Source: Hymenobacter arizonensis (GTDB lineage: Bacteria; Bacteroidota; Bacteroidia; Cytophagales; Hymenobacteraceae). Taken from it: a stretch of 64,000 nt of DNA. Both the position numbers and the translations under genes were made by a program. The notes beneath the pieces were generated by a model. The model saw nothing but the letters and a program-made list of their open reading frames with translations. It searched no databases and was not told the DNA's origin. Shown one piece after another: positions 8,208-17,561 of the stretch. How positions within the stretch are numbered: position 1 is the stretch's first letter; every line of letters begins with the position of its first letter. The stretch spans positions 558,001 through 622,000 of the forward strand of contig NZ_FOXS01000003.1 in assembly GCF_900115775.1 (NCBI RefSeq), read 5' to 3'.

Positions 8208-8735
8208 CTAAAAAGCCAGAAGCGCCTCGGCCTGCTCGCGCAACAGCTGGCGCGAAAGGTCATGGTTCAGGCCATCGTCGGGGTTCAGGTCTTTGCCGAT
8301 GAACGGCAGCCGAACGCGCTGGGGCAGTACGGCTGAGCCCAGGTACATGAGGATGTCGGTGAGGTGGGTCATGGCCAGCAAGCCGCCCTGGCCGCCATTG
8401 CTCAGGCCAATCAGCGCCGCCTTTTTTCCGCGGATGCCCCCGGGGTAGGGCAGGCCGTCGATAAAAGCCTTTAGCACACCAGGAAATGAGGCGTTGTACT
8501 CGGGCGTGATGATGACCACCTTGTTGCTGGCATTCAGCATGTCGGCCAGCCGATTGAACTGAGGATTGGTGCCCACGTTGTTGTACAGGGCCGAAGTGAT
8601 GAAGTCAGCAGGAAGCTCGGCAAGGTCCAGAATTTGACTTTCGGTGCCAAGCTCGCTTAGTAGCGCGCTGTAGTAGGTGGCAATGCGGCGGGCGCGGGAG
8701 TTGGGCCGGTTCGTGCCGACGAGGAGGGTTATCAA
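8208..8735 (-). CDS. NADPH-dependent FMN reductase family protein
   Basis: Flavodoxin-like NAD(P)H:FMN/quinone reductase of about 176 aa. The phosphate-binding loop is GTNRPNSRARR near the N terminus, and the family motif PEYNASFPGVLKAFIDGL lies mid-protein, followed by GKKAALIGLSNGGQGG. The family N terminus is beta strand 1 (ITLLVGTNRP), so the best start is the TTG at 8735; a longer open frame reaches 8969 but overlaps the MFS gene and has no family match. It lies 100 bases downstream of the MFS transporter gene on the same strand, so they may be co-transcribed. Confidence 0.85.
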   Translation of the reverse strand: MITLLVGTNRPNSRARRIATYYSALLSELGTESQILDLAELPADFITSALYNNVGTNPQFNRLADMLNASNKVVIITPEYNASFPGVLKAFIDGLPYPGGIRGKKAALIGLSNGGQGGLLAMTHLTDILMYLGSAVLPQRVRLPFIGKDLNPDDGLNHDLSRQLLREQAEALLAF

Positions 8736-8835
8736 AACGAGGGGGGCAGAAATTACGATGCAAGGAGACAACAGAAAATAGAAGGCTAGGTTTTCGCTGC
8801 CCAACGCAGAGGGCGCTGCCAGCCCGAAAAGTTCG

Positions 8836-10065
8836 TTAAGCCGCCGCCGGCACCCGAGGCTCGGGGCGAGCCGCCAGCCACGCCACTGCCCCCAGGCAGA
8901 GCGCAAACCAGGCCCACGGCAATCGCAAATCCAGCACCGACAGCCCACCAAAAACGAGCGCCGTGCCAAAGCTGGCCAGGGCCTGAAAAGCCTGATTAAG
9001 CCCGAATATCTCGCCCCGGTCCGCGTCGGTGGTGCGGCGGGCCAGCCGGCCCTCCAGCAGTCCCTGAATCAGGGAAAGCGTGAAGCAGTCGAGCGTAACG
9101 AGTATGTAGAATGTGGTTTTCGACGTGCCCACCAGGCCGTAGCCAAGCAGCACTGGCGTGCCCAGCACGGCCAGCCACACAATGGCCTTGCGCTGGTTGA
9201 GGCGGTCGGCAAAGTAGGTGTAGAACACGTAATTCAGCACGATGCTGAGCGCCCCAAAGTACATGAACAGGTAGGAAATGCCGCGGGCGTCGAGCTGCAA
9301 TTCGCCCATGCTCACAAACGGCACAAAATAGAAATAATACCCCAGGCTAAGGGTAAGGGCCACTTGCGTGAGCACAATGCGCCGGATGCCGGGGTTGGGG
9401 GCGTTCTTGGCTTGCAGGCGCTTCCACAGCGTGAGGGGGTTGATGGCCAAGCCGAGCTCGGTGCGGAGCTCGGCGCCGCGCACGCCATTGCGCTGCTGGT
9501 GGGTTTCGGGCAGCCACAGACTCAGCAGCACATTCAGCGCTCCCAGGGCCACCGCCAGCCCCACCACGTAGCTGGCTTGCTGGCCCGATGGCACCTGCAG
9601 CACCGTGAGCAGCAGGCCGGCTGCCATGGGCCCCAGCACAAAGCCCAGCGAAATAATGGCGCCCTCAATGCCCAGGTTGCGAAACAATCGTTCGGGCGGC
9701 GACATGTCCGTGATGGCCGAGCGGGCAGTGGCATACATGCCATTGGTGAGGCCGTCGGACACGCGGTTGACGAAGTACAGCCCTGCTCGCACCGGCAATA
9801 GCAGGACGTTGGCCGCCAGCGTACCTATTGCCGATAGAATAAAAATGGGTCGCCGCCCGTACCCGTCGCTCAGCCGGCCCAGCAAGGGGGCCGAAAACAG
9901 CTGCACGCCCAGAAAGATGCCCGTGCCCACCGAGAGCCACAACTGCGGCTCGGGCAGGCCCCGCACGAACTCCGGCATCACGGGGCCTACTGCAGCTCCC
10001 ACCACCACATCGAGCAGAATGATGGCGTAAAGCAGCGGCAGGGTGCGGGCGGGTAGGGGAGGCAT
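8836..10065 (-). CDS. MFS transporter (TetA-like drug efflux type)
   Basis: A 409-residue, 12-helix major-facilitator protein. The ATG at 10065 begins MPPLPARTLPLLYAIILLD, the usual short cytoplasmic start before helix 1. The loop 2-3 signature is GRLSDGYGRRPIF, and FVNRVSDGLTNGMYATARSAI matches helix 5 of the DHA1/TetA group. It ends with LAARPEPRVPAAA. The substrate cannot be read from sequence; proton-driven export of a hydrophobic compound is the likely activity. Divergent from the second MFS gene at 10287 with about 220 bases between them. Confidence 0.88.
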   Translation of the reverse strand: MPPLPARTLPLLYAIILLDVVVGAAVGPVMPEFVRGLPEPQLWLSVGTGIFLGVQLFSAPLLGRLSDGYGRRPIFILSAIGTLAANVLLLPVRAGLYFVNRVSDGLTNGMYATARSAITDMSPPERLFRNLGIEGAIISLGFVLGPMAAGLLLTVLQVPSGQQASYVVGLAVALGALNVLLSLWLPETHQQRNGVRGAELRTELGLAINPLTLWKRLQAKNAPNPGIRRIVLTQVALTLSLGYYFYFVPFVSMGELQLDARGISYLFMYFGALSIVLNYVFYTYFADRLNQRKAIVWLAVLGTPVLLGYGLVGTSKTTFYILVTLDCFTLSLIQGLLEGRLARRTTDADRGEIFGLNQAFQALASFGTALVFGGLSVLDLRLPWAWFALCLGAVAWLAARPEPRVPAAA

Positions 10066-10286
10066 GGGGCAAAATAAGGTCTTAATCGACTGCGCCGCCT
10101 GGAAATTGCCGCAGGCGCAACTGTGCAGGGCAACCAGTTTCGTGCTCGCCTCGTCTAACGAAGCTTTTGCTGTAAGCCCGCAAACCAACTTACGCTCGCT
10201 ATTTATCCTATCTATTTCGAGTGCTGACGGCCCATGTCCTGCGCCATATTTCTGGCGGATTACGGAGCAGCATTCACCTATTTGCT

Positions 10287-11444
10287 ATGAGTCAAGCCTT
10301 GACCCTGCCCCGTGCGTCACCCACGCGGGCGCGCATTGCCATTGCGCTGTTCTTCTTTGTTTCGGGCTTTGGGTTTGCCACCTGGGCGTCGCGCATTCCC
10401 ACTATTCAGCACCAGCTGCAGCTCAACGAAGCCCAGCTTGGGGCCGTGCTGCTGGCCCTGCCGGCGGGCCTGATGCTCACGCTGCCCGTTACTGGCAAGC
10501 TGCTCCAGTACTACACCAGCCGCCAGGTAATGATGGTGGGCGCCCTGCTCTACAACCTGGCCCTGGCCCTGTTGGGGTTTGTGGAGCACACCTGGCAGCT
10601 GGCGGTGCTGCTGTTCTGCTTTGGCTCGTCGCGCAACCTGCTCAACCTGTCGGTTAATGCGCAATCGGTGGGCGTGCAGGCGCTCTACGACCGTTCCATT
10701 ATTGCCACGTTTCACGGCATCTGGAGTGTGGCGGGCTTTGCGGCAGCCGGCATCGCGGCGCTGCTGATTCGCAACGACGTATCTACCACCTTTCATTTCG
10801 TGGCGGTGTCGGCGGTGCTTACGGGGGTTGCGCTGGCGTTTTTCCCGGGCACTCTTTCATTGCCACCCTCGCCCACCACCAAAACCCTGTTTCCCTGGCC
10901 CGACAAAACCGTGTTGAAATACGGTCTTATCACCTTCGCCTCTATGGCCTGCGAAGGCACTTTCTACGACTGGAGCGGCGTGTATTTTGCCCAGGCTGTG
11001 CACGCGCCGAAAGCCATTGCGCCCTTTGGCTTCACCCTCTACATGGTGGCCATGACCACCGGGCGCTTCCTCGGCGACAAGTTGGTGGAGCGTTTCGGCA
11101 CCAAGCCCTTGCTGCAGGCCAGCGGCATACTCATGAGCACCGGCTTGCTAATGGCCGCAGCTTTCCCAACTCCGCTAATGGCGGGCATAGGCTTTGTGCT
11201 GGGGGGCCTGGGGGTATCCTGCGTGGTGCCTCTGGTATTTGGCTTGGTGGGCAAAGCCAACCCACTGAGTGCGGGCACTGCCATTGCTTCCGTTTCAACG
11301 GTCAGCTATTTCGGCTTTCTGGTAGTGCCGCCGCTGGTGGGATTTGTAGCAAAAGCAGCGAGTCTGCGCTGGTCGTTTGCGCTCGTGGCTTTGTTAGGCG
11401 GCATAATCATCTGGCTGGTGCCCAAACTACGGGAAGAGGTTTGA
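10287..11444 (+). CDS. MFS transporter (YbjJ-like)
   Basis: A 385-residue, 12-helix transporter starting MSQALTLPRASPTRARIAIALFF. It carries the YbjJ-type first-helix motif FGFATWASRIPTIQHQLQLNEAQLGAVLLALPAG and ATFHGIWSVAGFAAAGIAALL in helix 5, both typical of this subgroup, whose members are often annotated as inner-membrane protein YbjJ. The loop GRFLGDKLVERFG is the second-half MFS signature. The ATG at 10287 was preferred to 10221 because the extra 22 residues lie in the divergent promoter region. Substrate unknown. A strong bidirectional terminator follows at 11569. Confidence 0.87.
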   Translation: MSQALTLPRASPTRARIAIALFFFVSGFGFATWASRIPTIQHQLQLNEAQLGAVLLALPAGLMLTLPVTGKLLQYYTSRQVMMVGALLYNLALALLGFVEHTWQLAVLLFCFGSSRNLLNLSVNAQSVGVQALYDRSIIATFHGIWSVAGFAAAGIAALLIRNDVSTTFHFVAVSAVLTGVALAFFPGTLSLPPSPTTKTLFPWPDKTVLKYGLITFASMACEGTFYDWSGVYFAQAVHAPKAIAPFGFTLYMVAMTTGRFLGDKLVERFGTKPLLQASGILMSTGLLMAAAFPTPLMAGIGFVLGGLGVSCVVPLVFGLVGKANPLSAGTAIASVSTVSYFGFLVVPPLVGFVAKAASLRWSFALVALLGGIIIWLVPKLREEV

Positions 11445-11568
11445 CGCAAGCGCATCACCACAAGCCGCTCAGCGAACTTTCCAACCGGTTTGTATACTTC
11501 AGACACTCTTGGTTACTCATCAACATAGCCTCATAATGGCGCAAGTGGCTCCAGACAGGCTGGCCCGA

Positions 11569-11603
11569 AACAAAGCGACCCGCCAGAGGCGGGTCGCTTT
11601 GTT
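11569..11603. terminator. Bidirectional hairpin terminator
   Basis: Perfect 16-bp stem AACAAAGCGACCCGCC / GGCGGGTCGCTTTGTT with a three-base loop and T runs on either strand. It separates the convergent MFS gene (+) and metallopeptidase gene (-) and can serve both. Confidence 0.85.
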
Positions 11604-11629
11604 ATTAAAGCACTGAGGATGAGGTGGCT

Positions 11630-12922
11630 TTACAGATTCTCGATGGCAGTAGAATTCAACTGGCCGGTGAGGATGCTTTTCACTTCGCGCTCGCGCTCTA
11701 CGATTTTGCCGAAAACAGCTTTGAGTTGAGGCGTCTTCAGGTTGGCCATAGCAGCCGAGCTGTCAATCTTATTGTCGATGATGCTTTGCAGCGAGGCAAT
11801 AAAAAGGTCGTGCGTTTCCTGGGCCGTCAGAATGTGGCCCATGGGCATGGTTTCCTGAGCAATAATCCAACCGAGGCGCGAGGCGGCCATGCGTTGGTTG
11901 GGAGTGCCGTGGTGGCCTTCGCTGATAAAGCTGCAGTCGCCGATGTTGAAAAACAGCTTGAAGAATTCTGCCGAGCTCTTCCAATTGTAAGTAGCGCCGC
12001 GCTTGTGCGTGAGGTAGTAGCTGCTTAGTAGGTCGGCTTCAAGCTCCGTCATGCGGGTTTGCTCGGCCGTGTTTACCCGGGGGCCATACCAAGCCTCGTA
12101 GTTGTTGAATTGTATCTGGTGAGCCCACTCATGGCCCAAAATGCCCGCAAAGGTCACTTGCTTATTAACGCCGGCTTCGTTCATTACCTGCACGAGGCCA
12201 TCGCCAATCACAATCAGGTCGCCCACCACTTTTCCGGTGCGTGTCGTCAAGCCAGTGGTGGCAAAGCCGTCGAGCGCCAATAGGGGCGAGGTCTTGAACA
12301 CAGTGCTGGGCAGCACGTAATTGGCAATAATGAAATCGGCATTCGCGTAAGCAGCTTGCTCCGATGCAGTGGAGAAATTACGATACACGGCTGCTATCGC
12401 CTCCCGATTTTGCAGGCTGTTCACGTGCTGGCCGTGCAGGGTTACCTCGTTGGGCATGTTCCAAAACGACTCAAGGCTGCGCTTCGTTTTTGCCGCAAAG
12501 TCGGTCAGGCTGCCGTCAGCTCCGAAGTAAGGGGTAGCGGGGTCTACGTAGGTGTAGAGCTGGCTCAGCTGCGACAGCAGGCTGTAATTCTGCCGCTCTG
12601 CCAGAGTAGCTCTGTTCAGCTCGGTTACGTACGGCGCCAGGGCCGTATTGAATGCCGTGGGAGCACACGGACTGGGGGCTACGCCGGTAGTGGCTGCATC
12701 CGCGAAAATTGCCTGGGTGAAGGCTTCGTAGGTGCATTTAATGCGGCCGTCTGCCAGGACTCCGGTCTCCAGCTGCAGGTCGCCTTCGCCTACCGTGAAA
12801 TTGGCAGCAGTTGCGCCTGCCTGGGGAGTAGTCGGGCTAGCTGCATCGTCCTTGTTACAAGAAACAGCAATGAGACCCAGGCCACTGCACAGCAAGCCAA
12901 TAGTAAGAGATTGTAACTTCAT
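11630..12922 (-). CDS. Putative zinc metallopeptidase lipoprotein
   Basis: A 430-residue protein with a lipoprotein signal (MKLQSLTIGLLCSGLGLIAVSC, lipid-carrying Cys22), so it should be anchored in the cell envelope. The zinc motif HEWAH is at 264-268, and about 26 residues later ELEADLLSSYYL (294-305) gives the Glu and Asp expected of an M48-like/neutral-zinc-metallopeptidase fold. The rest is low-identity and alanine-rich. The surrounding region is a single gene with a long A+T-rich upstream gap. The metallopeptidase call rests on those two motifs; no exact family is claimed. Confidence 0.72.
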   Translation of the reverse strand: MKLQSLTIGLLCSGLGLIAVSCNKDDAASPTTPQAGATAANFTVGEGDLQLETGVLADGRIKCTYEAFTQAIFADAATTGVAPSPCAPTAFNTALAPYVTELNRATLAERQNYSLLSQLSQLYTYVDPATPYFGADGSLTDFAAKTKRSLESFWNMPNEVTLHGQHVNSLQNREAIAAVYRNFSTASEQAAYANADFIIANYVLPSTVFKTSPLLALDGFATTGLTTRTGKVVGDLIVIGDGLVQVMNEAGVNKQVTFAGILGHEWAHQIQFNNYEAWYGPRVNTAEQTRMTELEADLLSSYYLTHKRGATYNWKSSAEFFKLFFNIGDCSFISEGHHGTPNQRMAASRLGWIIAQETMPMGHILTAQETHDLFIASLQSIIDNKIDSSAAMANLKTPQLKAVFGKIVEREREVKSILTGQLNSTAIENL

Positions 12923-13510
12923 AAAGTGGAAATATGATGGAAGATGCCTTCTAAGGATTTCCAGCAGCTAAATGGTTCTGAACCGGGCCAAAATTCAGCT
13001 TCTATCTATAAGATAAAGTAAAGAGTATTAATTAATAAGTTTCTGAATTATAGTTAAATAAGTATGGGATTAAGACCTTTTAATTTTTTTAATCAAAGCT
13101 ATTTACCAGTACTTAGATACCTTAAAAGGTGAGTCCAATACCCGCAAGTATGGGTTTTAATGTTCTATCAAAACTTATAAAATTCATATTTTAGTTTTGC
13201 TCTTTCACGCATGACCAATGCCATTTGAGTGTATGCTATGCCTATTTTAATCATAACTATTATGGCAGCAGCCTGCCCAAAGTGGCACTAGCTTCGAACG
13301 TATCTGTCTCGATTGAAATCGCAAAACCGCGGTTCGTGTACTCCTAGATTGGCTCCTGATAGGAGTTAGTAAAAGCATCCTTCAGGTTGACTTTGGGGAG
13401 GTCATTTTAGTATCCTCACCAATCATCTGTACAGCAGCACTTCCTATCAGTGTTACCACAAAAATTGCCTGCGCTTTGGTCACGACAAGCCATGACCCAC
13501 GTGGACACAA
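12923..13510. other. A+T-rich intergenic region without a recognisable gene
   Basis: About 590 bases between the metallopeptidase start and the sdhB terminator. Much of 12985-13250 is visibly richer in A+T than the flanks. I found no ORF over 60 codons, tRNA-like cloverleaf or repeat shared with the rest of the window. It probably includes the metallopeptidase promoter, but no exact TAnnTTTG was seen. Confidence 0.5.
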
Positions 13511-13542
13511 AAAAAGCGCTACGGTAATCCGCAGCGCTTTTT
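13511..13542 (-). terminator. Terminator of the sdhCAB operon
   Basis: Stem AAAAAGCGCT-A-CGG / CCG-C-AGCGCTTTTT with loop TAAT, one internal mismatch and a T run, 18 bases after the sdhB stop on the minus strand. Confidence 0.8.
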
Positions 13543-13559
13543 CAAATGAAATAACCAGC

Positions 13560-14345
13560 TTAAGCCAAGTTGTTCGACGTCGCTTTGGCCGCGATGTATT
13601 CGCGGTTCAGAATAGCAATGTTTTCGAGTGAAATGCCTACTGGGCACTCCGCAGCGCAAGAGCCGATGTTGGAGCAAGCGCCAAAACCTTCTTTGTCCAT
13701 CTGAGCCACCATGTTTTCTACACGGGTTTTGCGCTCGGCGTGGCCTTGCGGCAACAACGCCAGCTGCGAAACCTTGGCAGAAACGAACAGCATGGCCGAG
13801 GCATTTTTGCAAGCCGCAACGCAGGCACCACAGGCAATGCAAGTAGCAGCTTCAAAGGCCCGGTCGGCAATCTCCTTGGGAACGGGAATTTCGTTGCCAT
13901 CTGGCACACCACCAGTGTTCACGCTGATATAGCCGCCTGCTTGAATGATGCGGTCGAACGCCGAGCGGTCCACGCTCAAGTCCTTGTTTACGGGGAATGC
14001 GTTGGCGCGCCAAGGTTCGATGGTGATGGTGTCACCATCCGAGAACTTGCGCATGTGCAGCTGGCAGGTAGTGGTGCCCTTCTCCGGACCGTGGCTACGG
14101 CCGTTGATGAACAGGTCGCACGAGCCACAAATGCCTTCGCGGCAGTCGTGGTCGAACGCCACGGGGTCCTTGCCGGCGTGCAGCAGGTCTTCGTTCAGCA
14201 CGTCGAGCATTTCCAGGAAGGACATTTCGGGCGAAATGTCCTTCACGTTGTATTTCACCATCTGGCCTTCGGTGTTGCGGTTGGGTTGTCGCCACACGTT
14301 CAGGGTCAGGTTCATCGGTTTGGCATTGGGGTTGGAGCCGGCCAT
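13560..14345 (-). CDS. sdhB: Succinate dehydrogenase/fumarate reductase iron-sulfur subunit
   Basis: Electron-transfer subunit of complex II, linking the flavoprotein to the membrane quinone. The 2Fe-2S domain has Cys68, Cys73 and Cys76 in CREGICGSC plus Cys94. The C-terminal ferredoxin-like domain has [11 protein letters not shown] (Cys169, 172, 175, 179) and [11 protein letters not shown] (Cys224, 230, 234), ligands for the 4Fe-4S and 3Fe-4S centres. At 261 aa it has the length usual for the Bacteroidota/epsilonproteobacterial type. Last gene of the operon sdhC-sdhA-sdhB; a 104-bp palindromic repeat separates it from sdhA. Confidence 0.96.
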   Translation of the reverse strand: MAGSNPNAKPMNLTLNVWRQPNRNTEGQMVKYNVKDISPEMSFLEMLDVLNEDLLHAGKDPVAFDHDCREGICGSCDLFINGRSHGPEKGTTTCQLHMRKFSDGDTITIEPWRANAFPVNKDLSVDRSAFDRIIQAGGYISVNTGGVPDGNEIPVPKEIADRAFEAATCIACGACVAACKNASAMLFVSAKVSQLALLPQGHAERKTRVENMVAQMDKEGFGACSNIGSCAAECPVGISLENIAILNREYIAAKATSNNLA

Positions 14346-14361
14346 AGTTTTATTTCTCGTT

Positions 14362-14465
14362 TGTCATCCTGAGCCCAGCGAAGGACATTATCACGCCGGC
14401 GCTCTTTGGGTTAGTAACTTAATTAAGCGCCAGCGTGAGAAGATGCTTCCTTCGTCAGCATGACA
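14362..14465. repeat. Palindromic element inside the sdh operon, between sdhA and sdhB
   Basis: Inverted arms TGTCATCCTGAGC...GCGAAGGA...TCACGCCGGCGCT and AGCGCCAGCGTGA...TCCTTCGTCAGCATGACA fold into a long interrupted hairpin. The ends resemble the TGTCAT ends of the repeats at 31529, 34165, 36275 and 49138. It sits between the sdhA stop (14473) and the sdhB start (14345) and would be transcribed within the operon mRNA. Confidence 0.75.
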
Positions 14466-14472
14466 GGGGTTC

Positions 14473-16407
14473 TTACTTGTAGCTGCGCTGAGTCAGCTTC
14501 ACGTTTTCGAAGGTTAGTTCTTCCTTGTTGAGTTTCTCGGGCTGGTTTTCGCCCTGATATTCCCAGGCTGCCACGTAGGCGTAGTTCTCGTCGTCGCGGA
14601 GGGCCTCGCCCTCCGGCGTCTGGTATTCCTCGCGGAAGTGACCACCGCAGCTTTCGTTGCGGTTCAGCGCATCGTCTACCATCAGCTCACCGAGCTCCAA
14701 GAAGTCGGCTACGCGGCCGGCGCTTTCAAGTGACTGGTTCATCTCTTCGCCAGTGCCCGTGATTTTAACGTCCGTCCAGAAATCCTTCTTCAGCTTCTGA
14801 ATCTCAGCCTTAGCAAAAGTCAGGCCTTCGGCACTGCGGGCCATGCCGCAGTACTCCCACATGATGTGGCCCAGGGCCTTGTGGAACTCAGTTGGGGTAC
14901 GTGTGCCATTAATGCTGAGCAGCCGCTCGGTGCGGGCCTGCACAAACGCCTTAGCTTCGGCAAAAGCGGGGTGGTTGGCGTCAACCGGCTTGGGAGCCGT
15001 GTTGGCCAAGTAGTCGCCAATGGTATAGGGAATGACGAAATAACCGTCGGCCAGGCCCTGCATCAGCGCCGAAGCACCGAGGCGGTTGGCGCCGTGGTCC
15101 GAGAAGTTACACTCGCCCGTGGCGTAGAGGCCCGGAATGGTGGTTTGCAGATTGTAGTCAACCCAGAGGCCGCCCATGGTATAGTGCACCGCAGGATAAA
15201 TCCGCATGGGCAACTCGTAGGGGTTCTCGTCGGTAATTTTCTCGTACATGGCAAACAGGTTGCCGTACTTCTGGCTAACTGCCGCAGCGCCGGTGCGCTG
15301 AATAACATCGGCAAAGTCGAGGTACACGGCCAGGCCGCTGCTGCCTACGCCACGGCCTTCGTCGCACATCTGCTTGGCGTTGCGGGAAGCCACGTCGCGT
15401 GGCACCAGGTTGCCGAAAGCAGGGTATTTGCGCTCCAGGAAGTAGTCGCGGTCTTCTTCTTTGATGTCAGTAGCCTTGATTTCGCCTTTGCGCAGACGCT
15501 CGGCAATTTCTACCGTGGCCGGCACCCACACGCGGCCGTCGTTACGCAACGACTCCGACATGAGGGTGAGTTTCGACTGGTAGTCGCCGCTCACCGGAAT
15601 GCAGGTAGGGTGAATCTGCGTGAAGCAGGGGTTAGCGAACAAAGCACCTTTTTTGTGGGCGCGCCAAGGAGCGGTCACGTTGCAGTACTTGGCATTGGTG
15701 CTCAGATAGAACACGTTGCCGTAGCCGCCGGTGGCCAACACCACAGCGTGAGCCGCGTGGGTTTCAATCTCCCCAGTAATCAAGTGGCGCGTAACGATGC
15801 CGCGGGCCTGACCATCGACCACTACGAGGTCGAGCATTTCCGAGCGGGTGAACAGCTTCACTTTGCCATAAGCAACCTGTCGGCTCAAGGCCGAGTAGGC
15901 ACCCAGCAGCAGCTGCTGTCCGGTTTGGCCGCGGGCGTAGAACGTGCGGCTTACCTGGGCACCACCAAACGAGCGGTTAGCTAGCAAGCCACCATATTCG
16001 CGGGCAAAAGGCACGCCTTGGGCCACGCACTGGTCGATGATGTTCACCGATACCTGCGCCAGGCGGTACACGTTGGCTTCGCGGGCACGGTAGTCACCGC
16101 CCTTCACGGTATCGTAGAACAGGCGGAACACGGAGTCGCCGTCGTTCTGGTAATTTTTGGCAGCGTTGATGCCACCCTGCGCAGCAATGGAGTGCGCACG
16201 GCGCGGCGAGTCGTGATAGGTAAAGGCCTTCACGTTGTAGCCCAGCTCAGCCAGCGAGGCGGCGGCCGAAGCCCCGGCCAGGCCAGTGCCGACCACAATC
16301 ACGTCGTATTTCCGCTTGTTAGCGGGGTTGACAAGCTTGACGTTGAACTTGTGCTTCTCCCATTTTTCGGCAAGGGGGCCTTCGGGAATCTTGGAATCCA
16401 GCAGCAT
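14473..16407 (-). CDS. sdhA: Succinate dehydrogenase/fumarate reductase flavoprotein subunit
   Basis: Catalytic subunit of complex II oxidising succinate to fumarate (or the reverse) in the TCA cycle. The FAD Rossmann motif is [19 protein letters not shown] (about 38-56), and His72 in AHSIAAQGG is the conserved attachment site for covalent FAD. Substrate-site blocks include [15 protein letters not shown] and [22 protein letters not shown] and [15 protein letters not shown] are also conserved. The length (644 aa) and the sdhC-A-B order match the Bacteroidota type. The ATG at 16407 is about 100 bases downstream of sdhC, with no hairpin in between. Confidence 0.96.
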   Translation of the reverse strand: MLLDSKIPEGPLAEKWEKHKFNVKLVNPANKRKYDVIVVGTGLAGASAAASLAELGYNVKAFTYHDSPRRAHSIAAQGGINAAKNYQNDGDSVFRLFYDTVKGGDYRAREANVYRLAQVSVNIIDQCVAQGVPFAREYGGLLANRSFGGAQVSRTFYARGQTGQQLLLGAYSALSRQVAYGKVKLFTRSEMLDLVVVDGQARGIVTRHLITGEIETHAAHAVVLATGGYGNVFYLSTNAKYCNVTAPWRAHKKGALFANPCFTQIHPTCIPVSGDYQSKLTLMSESLRNDGRVWVPATVEIAERLRKGEIKATDIKEEDRDYFLERKYPAFGNLVPRDVASRNAKQMCDEGRGVGSSGLAVYLDFADVIQRTGAAAVSQKYGNLFAMYEKITDENPYELPMRIYPAVHYTMGGLWVDYNLQTTIPGLYATGECNFSDHGANRLGASALMQGLADGYFVIPYTIGDYLANTAPKPVDANHPAFAEAKAFVQARTERLLSINGTRTPTEFHKALGHIMWEYCGMARSAEGLTFAKAEIQKLKKDFWTDVKITGTGEEMNQSLESAGRVADFLELGELMVDDALNRNESCGGHFREEYQTPEGEALRDDENYAYVAAWEYQGENQPEKLNKEELTFENVKLTQRSYK

Positions 16408-16507
16408 AGAGTAACGGTGTGAAGGTGTGATTATTGACCTATAGAACAGCCAAGCGGCGCAGGTGTTCCGCGCTTGGTAAATATTCTAGAGGCCTAATCC
16501 AAAACAA

Positions 16508-17263
16508 TTAGAAGGCGGAGGCTACGCTTTGAAGGAATGCCGGCGCATTGGAAACCACGTCGCCCCGCTCGTTGGTAAACAGGAAGAAGTACAACGGCAT
16601 GGAAGCAAAGCCGGCCGCTACTACCACCGAGAATACGTAGCCAGCATACTTAATTAGCGGCATGTATTTGCGGTGATTCAGGCCCAAGGTCTGGAAACCC
16701 GAGCGGAAGCCGTGCCACAAGTGGTAGCCCAAGCTGATTTGAGCGGCCACGTACAGGGCCACGTACCACCAAAGCTGGAACGACGAAACGACGGCCAGAT
16801 ACAGGTTGTCGTAGTCGCTGGTGAGGGGGTCGGCACCGCCCATTTTGGGCAGGTCGCCAGCAAAGCGAGCACGCCAGAAGAAGTTGTAGAGGTGTACTAT
16901 GAGGAAAATCAGAATGATGGTGCCCAGCAAGCTCATGTTGCGCGAGGTCCACTCGCTGTTCTGCTCGGCCTTCCACTGCGCGTAGCCATGGCCACGAGCA
17001 GCTTTGTTGCGGCGGTACAAGGCCCACGCTTCGTAGATGTGAAAGCCAAAGCCCAGCACCAGTCCCCACTCAATGGTGCGGATAATGGGGTTGGTGCCCA
17101 TGAAGTGAGAGTAGGCATTGAAAGCCGCGCCCCCGTCGTGCTTGAACAGCTGCAGGTTGCCAACTAAGTGTACTACCAGAAACGTGCACAGAAACAGGCC
17201 CGTAACCGACATGATTAGCTTCCGGCCGATGCTGCTGGTTAAAGTTTTTGTTATCCAACTCAT
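16508..17263 (-). CDS. sdhC: Succinate dehydrogenase cytochrome b subunit
   Basis: Membrane anchor (251 aa) of complex II. Five hydrophobic helices can be read: KLIMSVTGLFLCTFLVVHLVG, TIEWGLVLGFGFHIYEAW, LLGTIILIFLIVHLYNF, LWWYVALYVAAQISLGYHLWHG and YAGYVFSVVVAAGFASMPLYF. Histidines at the membrane faces (VVHLVG, FHIYEA, VHLYNF, GYHLWHG) fit two heme b groups, so this is the single-subunit, diheme type related to B. subtilis SdhC and Wolinella FrdC. First gene of the operon, with its own promoter at 17309-17316. Confidence 0.94.
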   Translation of the reverse strand: MSWITKTLTSSIGRKLIMSVTGLFLCTFLVVHLVGNLQLFKHDGGAAFNAYSHFMGTNPIIRTIEWGLVLGFGFHIYEAWALYRRNKAARGHGYAQWKAEQNSEWTSRNMSLLGTIILIFLIVHLYNFFWRARFAGDLPKMGGADPLTSDYDNLYLAVVSSFQLWWYVALYVAAQISLGYHLWHGFRSGFQTLGLNHRKYMPLIKYAGYVFSVVVAAGFASMPLYFFLFTNERGDVVSNAPAFLQSVASAF

Positions 17264-17308
17264 AAATTAGCCAAACTGGCGAAGTGAAGAGGGTTGTTTA
17301 ATACTGCC

Positions 17309-17340
17309 CAAAGGTAGGCTCCACCCGCTAACCGAACAAC
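17309..17340 (-). promoter_or_regulatory. Promoter of sdhCAB
   Basis: On the minus strand TTG (17337-17339) is followed after 20 bases by TACCTTTG (17309-17316), a good match to the Bacteroidota promoter TTTG-N19-TAnnTTTG. It lies about 45 bases upstream of the sdhC ATG. Confidence 0.65.
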
Positions 17341-17561
17341 GTACAGGCCCGTTTCTTGCCCTTTGGGCCCCCTCCCTAAAAAAAACCATCGGTAGCGCGG
17401 TGAATCTATCTCGTCAGGGCATCGTTTCTACGCATGGGCGCGTTATGTATACGTAACCTGATAACCCCGTAGGCCTGGCGAATGTTAGGCCAGTACCGGT
17501 TGCGGGTTGTTTCCGTCCAGGCATTGCTTGTTTCTTCTTTGTCTCTTCTCAGCAAGTTGAT

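Noticed and set aside
13000..13500. A possible tRNA or small RNA in the A+T-rich gap
   Set aside because: I found no T-loop GGTTCGA-like sequence with matching stems, and no conserved structure.
14866..15984. A 372-codon plus-strand ORF in sdhA
   Set aside because: Antisense shadow of a highly conserved gene; no start context or motif.
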